Shown one piece after another: positions 1 to 10,393 of a stretch of 64,000 nt of DNA. The position numbers were made by a program, and so were the translations under genes. This stretch comes from Paraniabella ginsengisoli (GTDB taxonomy: Bacteria > Bacteroidota > Bacteroidia > Chitinophagales > Chitinophagaceae). The stretch lies in assembly GCF_022513635.1 (NCBI RefSeq), contig NZ_JAKWBL010000004.1, positions 1-64,000 on the forward strand, written 5' to 3'. Position 1 is the first letter of the stretch; every line of letters begins with the position of its first letter. Below the pieces are notes generated by a model, which worked only from the letters and a program-made list of their open reading frames with translations, was not told the DNA's origin and searched no databases.

Positions 1-560
1 AAGATATAAAACTGGGATGTTTCTCTTTCAACCAGGCCAGTTCATTTTAGATCATAAATGATACTGTTATCATTAACTATATCTTTTGCCTGCGGCCTGT
101 TATAAATGATTTGATATCTATCCTTCAAAAAAGGAAATCATCTTATCTAAAATCTCAATACAAAATAAGAAACAGAGGCCCGTCCCATTCTGTATTATAT
201 CTGTTTGCTATAATTAGTATAGGTTTATCATAACGATAAATATCATTTTTTGTATTTCTCTTTAAAAGGAACCAGCAACCACTTCTCCATATTATAGTCC
301 TGGCTATAATATTCTCGGAAGTTCAAAATTATAGTTTCCTTCATTCTTTCTTTCGGTATGCAGCTCTAAGTGGTCTTCTGAAAAGAAATATAGTTCTTAG
401 TATCTCTCAAAGGAAATAGTCTGTAAGTGTTCCATTTTTATAATGCCAGTAGGCGTGAAATTATTACGTATGTATTTCATTTCCAAACTCTCCTGTAAAA
501 TCAATAATCTTGTATTTTTTCTTTTGATATAATCTGAAAAAAAAATATTTCTGCTGCACT
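1..560 (-). pseudogene. Broken conserved glycan-biosynthesis-type protein, runs off the window
   Basis: Read on the minus strand, pieces of one protein appear in alternating frames: YKIIDFTGEFG near 490-520, a part with AYWHYKNGT near 440, ANRYNTEWDG near 190, and YQIIYNRP near 100. I associate this string of motifs with a conserved protein of polysaccharide or glycosyltransfer loci in Bacteroidota, but the family assignment is from memory. Several frameshifts and internal stops prevent one continuous reading, and the 3' end lies outside the window. Start codon not determined; coding similarity fades near 560. It is more damaged than most genes here, so true decay is as likely as sequencing error. 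Confidence 0.45.
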
Positions 561-819
561 ATTTTGCAAACGATCGTATCTCTAAAGAAATAAAATATAT
601 ACTTCAGGTACTTTTGGGTATTTAATGCGGGCTACTAAACTGAAATTTTTTAAGCAGCTTATATTGGAAGTTTTTTCATTAAAATTATGTAGATAGATAT
701 ATATTCTAAAGCTAGCAAGAGTATCTTTCAAAGGGTTAAAACTGCTTAAATAATTTTTAGAGGTCGGCTAATCAAAATTATTTTTTATAGATTTATCGCT
801 CAATATATAAACGATTTTC
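561..819. other. Intergenic, AT-rich, no gene seen
   Basis: This stretch between two divergently read genes is very AT-rich. I see no convincing ORF, RNA gene or clear hairpin. It probably holds the promoters of both flanking genes, but no -7 box stands out. Confidence 0.5.
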
Positions 820-1870
820 ATGACAACATTAAAAGGTCCTGGAATATTCCTTGCCCAATTTCTTGGCGACAAACCCCATTCAACAATTTCGAATCGATTT
901 GTCTTTGGGCTGCAGAAAAGGTTTTGTGGCAGTGCAGATTCCGACTAGCGATCCTAATATTTTGATCTGAAGCTGGCGGAAAGTAAAAACTACACCGATG
1001 AAATAAAAGGTCTGTGCATTGTCTTGCGGTCTTGAAATTTCTGAGCTTTCAACGCATTTACAGGGCAATTGGTAGCTGTGCATCCTGCATACGACGACCT
1101 TTTTGACGGCTTTGCACACGCCAGAATTTCGTGGCAACTCAAAAGCCAGAACAGAGTGGGCTGTACAACAATTGAAATACGCAGCGAAAGCATCTCAAAA
1201 CCTGGAACTCAATGCCCATGCTACTTTTAGCGGTTCGTTATTGTGGCACACGTTTCATCCCTGGCCGCAAAGACCGGCTGGCTTGGTTGATGAAGGATTC
1301 ACTGAATTAGCAAAAAAGATGGACACCTATCCTGGATTATTTTGATGAATGCGGCGTAGATGTTTGTTATGAAATTCATCCTGGAGAAGACCTTTTTGAT
1401 GGTGAAACATATGAGATGTTTTTAGAAAAGGTGAATAATCATGCAAGAGCTTGTTTGCTTTATGATCCTTCCCATTTTTGTGTAAACAATTAGACTATAT
1501 ACAATATATAGATTTTTATCATGAACGCATACGTGCATTTCATGTAAAAGACGCAGAATTTAATTCAACTGGTAAACAAGGAACTTTTGGTGGTTATCAA
1601 AGTTGGCACAAAAGAGCGGGGCGATATCGTAGCCCAGGCGATGGTCATGGATTTCAAAACGATATTTTCTAAACTCGCTGAATACGACTATAAAGGCTGG
1701 GCTGTGATGGAGTGGGAATGCTGTCTTAAGCATCCGGAAGATGGAGCCAGAGAAGGGGCGGAGTTTATCAAGAATCACATCATCTAAGGGTTACTGATAA
1801 AGCTTTTGATGATTTTGCAGTAACTGGTACTGACACTGATTTTAATAAAAAAGTGTTAGGCCTTGAATAA
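820..1870 (+). CDS. Sugar phosphate isomerase/epimerase (TIM barrel), several frameshifts
   Basis: The protein starts MTTLKGPGIFLAQFLG and, after frame changes near 880, 943, 1060, 1100, 1325, 1490, 1660 and 1786, continues to a stop at 1868-1870. That is about 350 residues, the usual size for xylose-isomerase-like sugar phosphate isomerase/epimerase proteins. Recognisable parts are LVAVHPAYDDLFDGFA, the metal-site segments CYEIHPGEDLFDG and YDPSHF, AFHVKDAEF, GDGHGFQNDIF and a C-terminal AVMEWECCLKHPEDG. The first two shifts lie in short homopolymers (CCCC and TTTT). The following cytochrome c and DUF1080 genes suggest a role in handling keto-sugars; that role is inferred. Whether the gene is intact in the organism cannot be told here. 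Confidence 0.7.
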
Positions 1871-1901
1871 TAATTTATACTTTAGCTACAAATATTTTTA
1901 T

Positions 1902-2306
1902 ATGAAGAAAATCTTACTCGTTATCTATTTTATCTGTTATAGCCGCATGCGGTGGAGGAGAAACTGACAAGAAATCTGAAGGTGAAGGATCTGCATCTAC
2001 GTCGACATCAACAACATCGAATCAGAGATTTATCATCTAATCCTGTTTATCAAAAAGGCCTTGAGCTTACAGGAAAATATCAATGTCCTACTTGCCATAA
2101 AATCGATGAAAAGCTTACTGGTCCTGCATATAGGAAGTAGCGAATAAATACCAGGTGCTGATGATGCTAAAATGGCAGAGCTTTCTAAAAAAAATCATTG
2201 AAGGCGGTTCTGGTGTTTGGGGCGAAATTCAATGACACCGCATCCGGAATGTTTCTGAGCAGGAGGCAAAGAAATGGTACAATACATTCTCCTTCTGAAA
2301 AAATAA
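1902..2306 (+). CDS. Small c-type cytochrome lipoprotein, frameshifted
   Basis: After the start MKKILLV the protein shows a lipoprotein-like signal ending AACGGG and a serine/threonine-rich linker. A haem-binding CPTCHK motif follows near 2085-2102, then KLTGPAYR, GGSGVWGEIQMTPHP and the C-terminal VQYILLLKK. The motif order matches class I cytochromes of the c551/c552 type (about 135 residues), where the methionine of MTPHP is the likely second haem ligand. The reading frame changes near 1925, 2015, 2135, 2190, 2240 and 2260. It is probably exported, lipid-anchored and an electron acceptor for periplasmic sugar oxidation; the partner is inferred from its place between an isomerase and a DUF1080 gene. 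Confidence 0.72.
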
Positions 2307-2383
2307 AAAAGGTTTCTGTAAGTTAGTTTAATCACGATCTGCAAAATCCTTTTGTACTCGCAATTATTAAATCTTAAGTAAAA

Positions 2384-3219
2384 ATGAATAAATATAGCAT
2401 CCATTGCGTGTATCGCTGCGTCGGCGTTTATTGTGTATTCTTCGCGCCTAAAGTATACAGAAATACACCTCCGACCGCTGCACCGGCGCCAGCGCCCGCC
2501 CGGCAACACCAGCGCCAGAAACTGAACCGGCAAATCCAGCCCCTGCACCAGCGCCGGAAGCAGCGGCAAACGTGTTAACTGAGCAGGAAAAAGTCAGCGG
2601 GCTGGAAACTTTTATTTGATGGCACTACATCTGACGGATGGCATGGCTATGGCTCAAAAACTATTGGGACAGCATGGAAAACGGCAAATGGAACTTTATA
2701 CTTAGATGCTAATAAAGACGGAACACCTAAAACCGGTGGAGATATCGTCAGTGATAAGGAATACCGGAATTTTGAACTACAGCTGGATTGGAAAATTGAC
2801 AAAAACGGTAATAGCGGCGTAATTATTTACAGTAATGAGAATAAAGATAAATACAGGTGGATGTGGAAACAGGACCTGAGATACAGATTGTTGACAACGA
2901 AGGTCACCCCGATGGAAGAATATTTAAACACCAGGCTGGTGATTTATATGATCTGATTCCAGCAAAGAAAAAAGCAGCCAATGCTCCGCTGGAATGGAAT
3001 CATTATTTGATACGTTGTGTAGATGGAAAGCTGGACGTTTATTTAAACGAGGTTCATGTAATAAGCACAACCATGTGGGATGAAAACTGGAAAGGGCTTG
3101 TTGCTGGTAGTAAATTTAAAGGAGCTTCAGATTTTGGTACATATAAAGTAGGCCGCATCGGCTTGCAGGATCACGGAAATAATGTATGGTTTAGAAATAT
3201 CAAAATAAAAGAATTGTAA
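2384..3219 (+). CDS. DUF1080 (3-keto-disaccharide hydrolase type) exported protein, frameshifted
   Basis: An N-terminal export segment is followed by a proline/alanine-rich linker and then one DUF1080 domain: WKLLFDGTTSDGWHGYG, TGGDIVSDKEYRNFELQLDW, NGNSGVIIY, HQAGDLYDLIP, EWNHYLIRC and VGRIGLQDHGNNVWFRNIKI. These are the usual landmarks of the concanavalin-like DUF1080 fold, named 3-keto-disaccharide hydrolase or lyase in recent annotation. The frame changes near 2425, 2500, 2605 and 2858; the last 120 residues are in one frame. The linker suggests a secreted or lipid-anchored enzyme. Together with the isomerase and cytochrome upstream it resembles a 3-keto-glycoside module; no dehydrogenase is present in the window. 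Confidence 0.75.
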
Positions 3220-3236
3220 ATATTTGAATGTTATTT

Positions 3237-3272
3237 AAACGCCGCTTTTGTCTTTACAAAAGCGGCGTTTTA
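3237..3272 (+). terminator. Terminator after the DUF1080 gene
   Basis: A perfect 15-bp stem (arms 3237-3251 and 3256-3270, core AACGCCGCTTTTGT) with a 4-base loop, 17 bases after the DUF1080 stop and followed by T residues. It fits an intrinsic terminator. Confidence 0.8.
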
Positions 3273-3303
3273 ATGCCTATGTAAACTCGTTCGTTAAACA
3301 ATA

Positions 3304-3337
3304 AAAAAGCTATACGTTTAAATACGTATAGCTTTTT
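3304..3337 (-). terminator. Terminator of the pyruvate kinase gene
   Basis: Perfect 14-bp stem AAAAAGCTATACGT (3304-3317) with its complement at 3324-3337 and a 6-base loop. It lies 18 bases beyond the minus-strand pyk stop and has T/A runs on both sides, so it may work in both directions between the convergent genes. Confidence 0.75.
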
Positions 3338-3355
3338 CTATTCATAGAAGAAGGG

Positions 3356-4552
3356 TTATCCCTCTATTTTCGTAATCTTAATAGTATTTGTAGGTATTTT
3401 TAAATGCACGGGCGTACTACCAGTACTTACGGCAATATCGTGTTTGTTTAAAAAGCCATTTTTCTTAAGTATGTTTATCTGATCAGAAAAAATGGTATCA
3501 AGCTGCCTTTCATCATCATCATATAAAAGGCGCGAACGCCCCAGGCAAGGCTCATTTGATTGATCAGGCTTTCGTGCTTGGTGAAAATATACAAAGGTAC
3601 TTTGGGCCTGTAGCTACTCAACATAAATCCGGTGTAACCGCTCTGTCATTCCTATCAAAGCGTTTGCAGCTACGTCTTTAGCCAGGTTACAAGCGTTATA
3701 GCAAACTGCATCACTTGTCAGAGTAGGCGAGTGGGGCTGAGGTTGTAATACTTCATCCAAATCATAATTGTATTCTGTGCGCTCAATCTCCATAATGATT
3801 TTGCGCATTGTTTCTACAACTAGTGTAGGATGCAAGCCTGTAGCTGTTTCACCGCTTAACATTACAGCATCAGCGCCTTCCAATACCGCATTGGCAACAT
3901 CGGTAATTTCACTGCGGTTTTGGCTTGGTGCGTTCTATCATGCTTTCCATCATTTGCGTAGCCACAATTACCGGCTTAGCGCGATGGATGCATTTTTTAA
4001 TAATGTTCTTTTGAATCAGAGGCACTTTTTCAACAGGAAGTTCAACACCAAGATCTCCGCGTGCTACCATTATACCATCAGAAGCATTGATAATGTCACG
4101 AATATTTGGAATAGCTTCGGGCATTTCTATTTTGGCTATGATCTTACTTTTGCTTTTATGCTTATCCAGAATTTTCTCAGCTTTTTGATGTCTTCCGTTT
4201 GGCGCACAAACTCAATGCTACCCAGTCCAATTGCTCTTTTATAATAAAGTCCAGATCTTTCAAATCTTTTGGAGTAAGTGCAGGCAACGATATTTTAGTA
4301 TCAGGAAGGTTTACACCTTTCTTAGATGAAATAAATCCACCCAATAAAACCTGAACTTCAACATCATTGTTAGGTAATATTCTTTTTACAATCACTTCCA
4401 AGTTTTCCATCGTCGATCATGATCTTATTGCCCACTTTTACATCTTTATGAAAATTGGGATAATGGATGTAAAGCTTCTGCTTTGAATGTTTCCTCAGCC
4501 TTCGATACAACTTTTGTAACGGTTTTTTTTTTGATGCTAATTTTTTAGCCAT
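3356..4552 (-). CDS. pyk: Pyruvate kinase, lacking the N-terminal ~100 residues, frameshifted
   Basis: Glycolytic enzyme making pyruvate and ATP from phosphoenolpyruvate and ADP. Clear motifs are [59 protein letters not shown] (catalytic lysine loop), [39 protein letters not shown] and the C-terminal domain to [12 protein letters not shown]. Frameshifts occur near 4495, 4400, 4200, 3935 and 3640, mostly at homopolymers. The only in-frame start gives a lysine-rich stretch that joins the family at about residue 110. The first part of the barrel, with the RxNFSHG segment and monovalent-cation ligands, is absent and not found upstream. It follows the phosphofructokinase gene on the same strand. 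Confidence 0.85.
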
Positions 4553-4618
4553 GATATTTTTAATATTAATTTATTGTCTTTTTTAATAAACGATGTTTTA
4601 TTGGTGTTTATATAAAAG

Positions 4619-4646
4619 CATAAGAGCACATTAAGCAGCTCTTATG
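4619..4646 (-). terminator. Hairpin between phosphofructokinase and pyruvate kinase genes
   Basis: CATAAGAGC at 4619-4627 pairs perfectly with GCTCTTATG at 4638-4646 around a 10-base loop, 13 bases after the pfp stop. There is no strong T run, so it may be a weak terminator or an RNA-processing hairpin. Confidence 0.4.
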
Positions 4647-4658
4647 AAAAGTGAGTTC

Positions 4659-5877
4659 TTATTTCCAGTTTAAGATATTCGAAAACACAAATTCTTCAGG
4701 ATTGCTTACGAATTGCTTCGCTGCTTCTACATCTTCTGCTGTTAAATATTGAAGATTGTCTTCAATCACCATTTTGTTTTAGCGTCTTCAATATTTACCA
4801 GTCTTGTTTTTACTTTACCATTTTCGCCGGTTACATCTTTTAAGAACAACGGGTTAACTTCACCTTTATTGTTTACTGTTACAACACAACCTGTTAAACC
4901 CTGATCAAAAAGTTTTTTAACGCCTGTGCCTAACATGGTACAATATTGTAAATCAAAAGCTGCTGGCGGAAGACAACGTAGTTCGTATCCCAATTCTACA
5001 GGGCGGCATTTAATGTCAAGACCTAATTCTTTTAGTTTATTCTGAAGTAATATATTATAGATATGTGCTTTACTTACATTACCCAATTCAGGGTGACCAT
5101 GTGCATCATAAGTAAATTGTACACCAGACTCTTTAATCACTTCATCGGTCATAAAGTGGAAGATGCCTTCGCTTACAATGGCAACGCCATAACTAATGCC
5201 TAATATTTTTCTTTTAAGAATAGCAGAAACAATAAGTTTAGTAATGTTTTCAAAGTTTAAAGCAGCCTTTGTAAACATTTCCGGCATTACGATCATTGGT
5301 AAATGACAAGAAGTACCAATGCTAAATGCCAGGTGACCAGCTTCGCGACCCATTGCAGATACTACAAACCAGTTAGCAGATGTTTTAGCATCTTCATAAA
5401 CGGTTTTTGTAATTCTTACGCCTTCTTCAGTTGCACTTTGATAACCGAACGTTGGTTGATTGTCTGGCAAAGGAAGATCGTTATCAATTGTTTTAGGGAC
5501 GTGTATATTTTGAACCGGGAATTTATTTTCAGTTAAAAATGTAGAAATCCTGTTAGCTGTGGAAGCGGTATCATCACCACCGATAGTAACCAATAATTTC
5601 ACGTTATTTTTTACAAAAAAATCGGTTGTAAACTCTTCATTTTTGGGTTTATAACGGCTCATGCGTAAAATAGAGCCGCCGCGTGTTAAAGCAGTATCTG
5701 CCGTTTCAAAATCTATATCAAGTGTTGACGCGTTTCCGGTAAAGAGGTTTTTGTAACCATCGTGCAGGCCAATTACTTTAAATCCACCTTTTAAAAAAAT
5801 CTTCGATACAGAACTAATTACCGTGTTAATGCCGGGCGCGGGCCTCCGGCAGCAAGAATCAAAATACTTTGTTGCAT
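4659..5877 (-). CDS. pfp: Phosphofructokinase, sequence type of the PPi-dependent enzymes
   Basis: Phosphorylates fructose 6-phosphate. The start is MQQSILILAAGGP at 5877; the frame changes once near 5835 and again near 4772 (an A run), giving about 405 residues. Motifs: AGGPAPGINTVI (phosphate loop), LTRGGSILRMSR, IGGDDTAST, PKTIDNDLP with the catalytic aspartate, FGYQSATEEG, SAMGREAGHLA and ELGYELRCLPPAAFD. ATP enzymes normally have GGDGS and a glycine before TIDND. The second aspartate of GGDD and the lysine of PKTIDND are the known markers of pyrophosphate-dependent enzymes, so I infer PPi as donor and possible reversibility. It is followed by pyruvate kinase, probably as one unit. Confidence 0.85.
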
Positions 5878-6125
5878 AATTGGTTTTTATAAATTGTAAG
5901 CATCAAATATATTAAAAATAACGTTGTGTGTACAAAACACTTTGATTGTTTTTAAATTTTGATGACCCGTAACTTAATTATTGTGTATAAACAATATTTT
6001 TGATGATATTTTAATAAAAACATCATGAAATGAGACATAAAAATTTTCAAGTAGATTTTTATCAGGACGTCGAAAATTTTTATGGTAAATTCCATGTGAC
6101 CTAAAAAGGAAATAAACACATACAC

Positions 6126-8215
6126 ATGAAGCAATTATTACCACTTATTGCGATTTTTACTACAATGGATAGCATGCACAGATTCAATACCCGGTTACTG
6201 AAAAGGAAACCATTACAGATGATTATTTTGGAACAAAAGTAGAAGACCCCTATCGTTGGCTGGAAGATGACAATGCAGAAACAACGAAGAAATGGGTAAT
6301 AGAACAAAATAAAGTTACTGATGCCTATTTATCTAAAATCCCTTTTCGCGATAAAATACGAGCAACGGCTGGAAAAACTCTGGAATTATCAAAATTTGGT
6401 GCTCCGTTTAAAAAAAGGTGATTGGTATTATTATTTTAAAAATGATGGATTGCAAAATCAATCTGTAATGTACCGTACAAAAGATTTAAGCTCGGAGCCT
6501 GAAGTTTTTATCGATCCCAATACATTAAGTACAGAAGGTATCGTTGCTTTAAGTGGTATTTCTTTTAGCAAGTCAGGGAAGCTTTTGGCGTATTCTATTT
6601 CAAAGCGGGTAGTGACTGGCAGGAAATTTTCTTGATGGATGTAGAAAGCAAGAAGTTATTAAGTGATAAAATTGAATGGACCAAATTTGGCGGAGCGGCA
6701 TGGAAAGGTGAAGAAGGGTTCTATTATAGCGCTTACGATAAGCCTGATGAAACATCAAAGCTTAGCAAGGCCAATGAGTTTCAGAAAGTATATTACCATA
6801 AAATGGGAACCGCGCAAAGCGAAGACCAATTGATTTATCAGGATAAAGAACATCCCAAACGTTATTACGGTTGTGGACTTACAGAAGATGAGCGTTTTTT
6901 AATTCTAAATATATCTGAAGGAACAAGCGGTGGCGAATTATGGTATCGTGATTTAAAGGATGATTCGCAAACGGAATTCGAGTTGCTGGTAAAAGGATTT
7001 GATACAGAATCTGACGTGATAGAGAACAACGGCGATAAATTATTAGTGAAAACAAATTATCAGGCACCTAATTATCGTGTGGTGATAGTTGATCCTAAAA
7101 ATCCTGCGCGTGAAAACTGGAAAACCATTATTGCGGAACAGAAAGAAGTATTGCTGGGTGTTGGCACAGGGGGCGGTAATTTATTTACCAATTACCTGAA
7201 AGATGCATCGAGCCGTATTTATCAGTATGATTATAACGGAAAACAAATTCGTGAAATAAAATTGCCTGGAATTGGCTCTGCTGGCGGATTTGGAGCAGAT
7301 AAAGATGACAAATATTTTTATTATAGTTACTCGTCTTATGCTACGCCGCCGTCTATTTATAAATATGATATTGCAAGTGGCAAATCAGAATTGTACAAAA
7401 ACTACTGAAATCAATATGAGCACTGCTGATATTGTAACCGAGCAAATATTCTTCACAAGTAAAAACGGCACAAAAGTTCCCATGTTTTTAACATATAAAA
7501 AGGATTAAAGAAAGATGGTAATAATCCTGTTTTGCTGTATGGATATGGCGGCTTCAATATACCTATGACGCCGGGCTTTAGTGTAAGCAATACATTTTTG
7601 TAGAGCAGGGCGGTATTTACGTGGTAGTAAATCTTCGTGGTGGTAACGAATATGGCGAAAAATGGCATAAGGCCGGTATGTTGTTAAACAAGCAAAATGT
7701 GTTTGACGATTTTATTGGCGCAGCAGAATATCTTATAAAAGTAAATACACCAACAACAACAAAATAGCTGTTCGTGGTGGTAGCAACGGCGGATTGCTGG
7801 TTGGCGCTGTAATGACGCAGCGTCCAGATCTTTTCAAAGTCGCCATTCCTCAAGTTGGTGTTTTAGATATGTTGCGTTATCACAAATTTACTGTAGGCTG
7901 GGGCTGGGCTGTAGAATACGGAAGCTCCGATTCTGCAAAATATTTTCCTTACCTGTATAAATATTCTCCGTATCATAATTTAAAAAAGGAACTTCTTATC
8001 CGGCAACAATTGTAACCACAGGCGATCATGACGACCGTGTTGTTCCTGCGCATTCCTTCAAATTTGCTGCAAGGTTGCAGGAATATCACAAAGGTGAAAA
8101 CCCAGTGTTGATTCGTATAGAAACCAATGCAGGACACGGAGCCGGAAAGCCCACCAGCAAAGTGATTGAAGAAGCTGCAGATATTTGGGCATTTACCATA
8201 GAGAGTATAATTTAG
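6126..8215 (+). CDS. Prolyl oligopeptidase family serine peptidase (S9A), frameshifted
   Basis: A cytosolic or periplasmic peptidase of about 697 residues that cleaves short peptides after proline. The N-terminal part gives [20 protein letters not shown], then the beta-propeller, then the alpha/beta-hydrolase domain with [33 protein letters not shown], the nucleophile serine in RGGSNGGLL, the aspartate in [14 protein letters not shown] and the histidine in NAGHGAGKP. The catalytic triad is complete. Frames change near 6170, 6370, 6400, 6610, 7405, 7505, 7600, 7740 and 7985, mainly at homopolymers. The N terminus looks like a signal peptide ([11 protein letters not shown]), so export is likely. 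It is transcribed divergently from the phosphofructokinase gene. Confidence 0.85.
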
Positions 8216-8362
8216 GGATGGGGTATAAGGAGTGAATGTTGGTCAATGGTCAATAGTGAATAGGCAAAGCTCTGAAGGAGCCAAACAATAATGGCGGGAT
8301 GCGTAGCTTCCGGTTGAAAAGGCTTGAGCAATTATTGAATGTTGGTAAATCTGATTTAAATG

Positions 8363-8402
8363 TAGGATGGGCAATGTGCTACAATTGAAGAGTGCGACGC
8401 AA
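8363..8402. repeat. Copy 1 of a dispersed intergenic repeat
   Basis: This stretch with the core AAGAGTGCGACGCAA is closely matched at 56302-56343 and its end again at 49199-49219. All three lie outside coding regions. The rest of 8216-8476 has no gene that I can support. Confidence 0.6.
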
Positions 8403-8476
8403 TTTCGATGAGTTATGTTCGACAGCCCGGCCAATAAAAAAATAGTTAAAGATCATTTTAATAAACCCCATTTCTT

Positions 8477-9330
8477 GTGAAAAAAATTATAGCCTTTTGT
8501 ACCATCTTGTGTTTTTTGTTTTCACTAAATGCCCAAACAGTAAACGAACCCAAAAATAATCCTGAAGAATGGTCAACACCTTATGAGCCGTTCCGCATTG
8601 CAGGTAATTTATATTATGTAGGTACGTATGATCTGGCTTGTTATTTAGTTGTAACTAACAAAGGAAATATTCTAATCAATACAGGTCTTGCTGGTTCACT
8701 TTCACTAATCAAAAGGAATATTGAAAAATTGGGCTTCAAATACACAGATATAAAAATATTATTGACCAATCAGGCGCATTTTGATCATGCGGGTGCATTA
8801 GCTGATATTAAAATGCAAACAGGAGCAAAATTGTATGCTGATGTCGGAGATGCAGCAGTGCTGAAAGACGGCGGAAAATCCGATTATGAATTGAGTTACT
8901 TAGAGTTGCGTTTAAGCCGATTGTTCCCGATCGTCTTTTAAAAGATAAGGATATTATCAGGCTTGGCCATACAAAAATTATCATGTTGCATCATCCGGGG
9001 CATACAAAAGGTTCGTGTAGTTATCTGCTTGAGGTTAAAGATTCAACAAAGACCTACAAAGTGCTTATAGCCAACATTCCAACTATTATCACGGATAAAG
9101 GCTTTTCGGAAATTCCTGCATATCCCAATATCAGAAAGGATTACGTGTACACTTTGCAAGCTATGAAAAACCTCGAATTTGATATTTGGGTAGCGGCTCA
9201 TGCCAGTCAGTTTGATCTTCATACAAAACGTAAACCCGGTGATAAATATAATCCCGCTGCTTTTGTTGATAGAAAAGGTTACGAAGCTGCACTTTTAAAG
9301 GCAACAGACGCTTTTAATAATCATGAGTAA
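8477..9330 (+). CDS. Subclass B3 metallo-beta-lactamase, GOB-like (Gln at first zinc position)
   Basis: Exported zinc hydrolase of about 284 residues, probably opening beta-lactam rings in the periplasm. A GTG start gives signal peptide MKKIIAFCTILCFLFSLNAQ. Landmarks closely resemble GOB enzymes of Elizabethkingia: EPFRIAGNLYYVGTYDLACY, NILINTG, the metal motif NQAHFDHAG (Gln replacing the usual first histidine), GGKSDYEL, HHPGHTKGS, VLIANIPTI, and HASQFDLHTKRKPGD with the last histidine. One frameshift near 8905-8935 separates two good halves. No regulator of the ampR type is adjacent; trxB follows with its own spacing. A chromosomal resistance enzyme is the best reading. Activity is inferred. 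Confidence 0.88.
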
Positions 9331-9435
9331 TTTGCTGGGTTTAAATCAGATCCATGCACCGCTTAAATTATGGTTCTGCTTGCATTTGCTAAACCTTTTA
9401 CCTCTATTTTTGTAGTTATTCAAATCAAATTATAT

Positions 9436-10380
9436 ATGGCAGACGAGAATGTAGAAAGAGTTCATTGTTTAATTATAGGTTCGGGGCCAGCGGGTTATAC
9501 TGCGGCTATTTATGCGGCACGGGCTAATCTTAAACCTGTTTTGTATCAGGGAATACAACCAGGCGGCCAGTTAACAATAACTACTGAAGTGGAAAATTAT
9601 CCGGGTTATGCGGAAGGTGTGCAGGGACCTGAAATGATGATTGATTTTGAGAAACAGGCAAAACGTATGGGTACTGATATTCGTTACGGCTTAGCTACCA
9701 AAGTTGATTTCTCAGGCCACCCTCATAAAGTGTGGATCGATGATGAAAAGTTGATAGAAGCTGACGCTGTAATTATTTCAACCGGAGCTTCGGCAAAATG
9801 GTTGGGTCTTCCGAGCGAGGAAAAATTGAATGGCTTTGGTGTGAGCGCTTGCGCAGTTTGTGACGGTTTCTTCTTTAAAGGAAAAGAAGCTGCCATTGTT
9901 GGTGCGGGTGATACTGCTGCGGAAGAAGCACTTTACCTTTCTAAAATTGTAACTAATGTGCACATGCTGATTCGTAAAGAGGAAATGCGTGCCAGCAAGG
10001 TTATGCAGGATCGCGTTTTCAACACACCGAATATTAATGTGTATTTCAACACCGAAACCGAAGAAATATTAGGAGACAATAAAGTGACCGGAGTACGCGT
10101 AAAAAATAATAAAACACAGGAAGTGAGTGAAATTCCAGTCAGTGCTTTTTTCGTGGCGATCGGGCATCAACCCAATTCAGATATCTTTAAAGATTTTCTT
10201 GAAATGGATGAAACCGGTTATATCAAAACGGTTCCCGGGACTTCTAAAACCAATGTTGAAGGAGTTTTCGCGGCGGGTGATGTGCAGGATAAAATTTATC
10301 GCCAGGCTGTAACCGCAGCCGGAAGTGGTTGTATGGCGGCATTGGATGCGGAAAGATATTTGGGAGAGAAAGGGTTGTAA
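9436..10380 (+). CDS. trxB: Thioredoxin-disulfide reductase
   Basis: Cytosolic FAD enzyme that passes electrons from NADPH to thioredoxin. The intact 314-residue protein has the FAD loop IIGSGPAGYTAAIYAARA, the GGQLTITTEVENYPG segment, the redox-active pair CAVC in SACAVCDGFF, the NADPH loop IVGAGDTAAEEALYL and the C-terminal FAD motif GVFAAGDVQDKIYRQAVTAA. An upstream in-frame ATG at 9370 would add 22 hydrophobic residues not seen in the family, so I chose the ATG at 9436. It precedes folB by 13 bases and may be cotranscribed with it. Confidence 0.95.
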   Translation: MADENVERVHCLIIGSGPAGYTAAIYAARANLKPVLYQGIQPGGQLTITTEVENYPGYAEGVQGPEMMIDFEKQAKRMGTDIRYGLATKVDFSGHPHKVWIDDEKLIEADAVIISTGASAKWLGLPSEEKLNGFGVSACAVCDGFFFKGKEAAIVGAGDTAAEEALYLSKIVTNVHMLIRKEEMRASKVMQDRVFNTPNINVYFNTETEEILGDNKVTGVRVKNNKTQEVSEIPVSAFFVAIGHQPNSDIFKDFLEMDETGYIKTVPGTSKTNVEGVFAAGDVQDKIYRQAVTAAGSGCMAALDAERYLGEKGL

Positions 10381-10393
10381 TTCTTAGCACAAT

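Noticed and set aside
2195..2569. 124-codon minus-strand frame
   Set aside because: Antisense shadow of the cytochrome c end and the proline-rich DUF1080 linker.
3768..4244. 158-codon plus-strand frame
   Set aside because: Opposite strand of pyruvate kinase, whose motifs are unmistakable.
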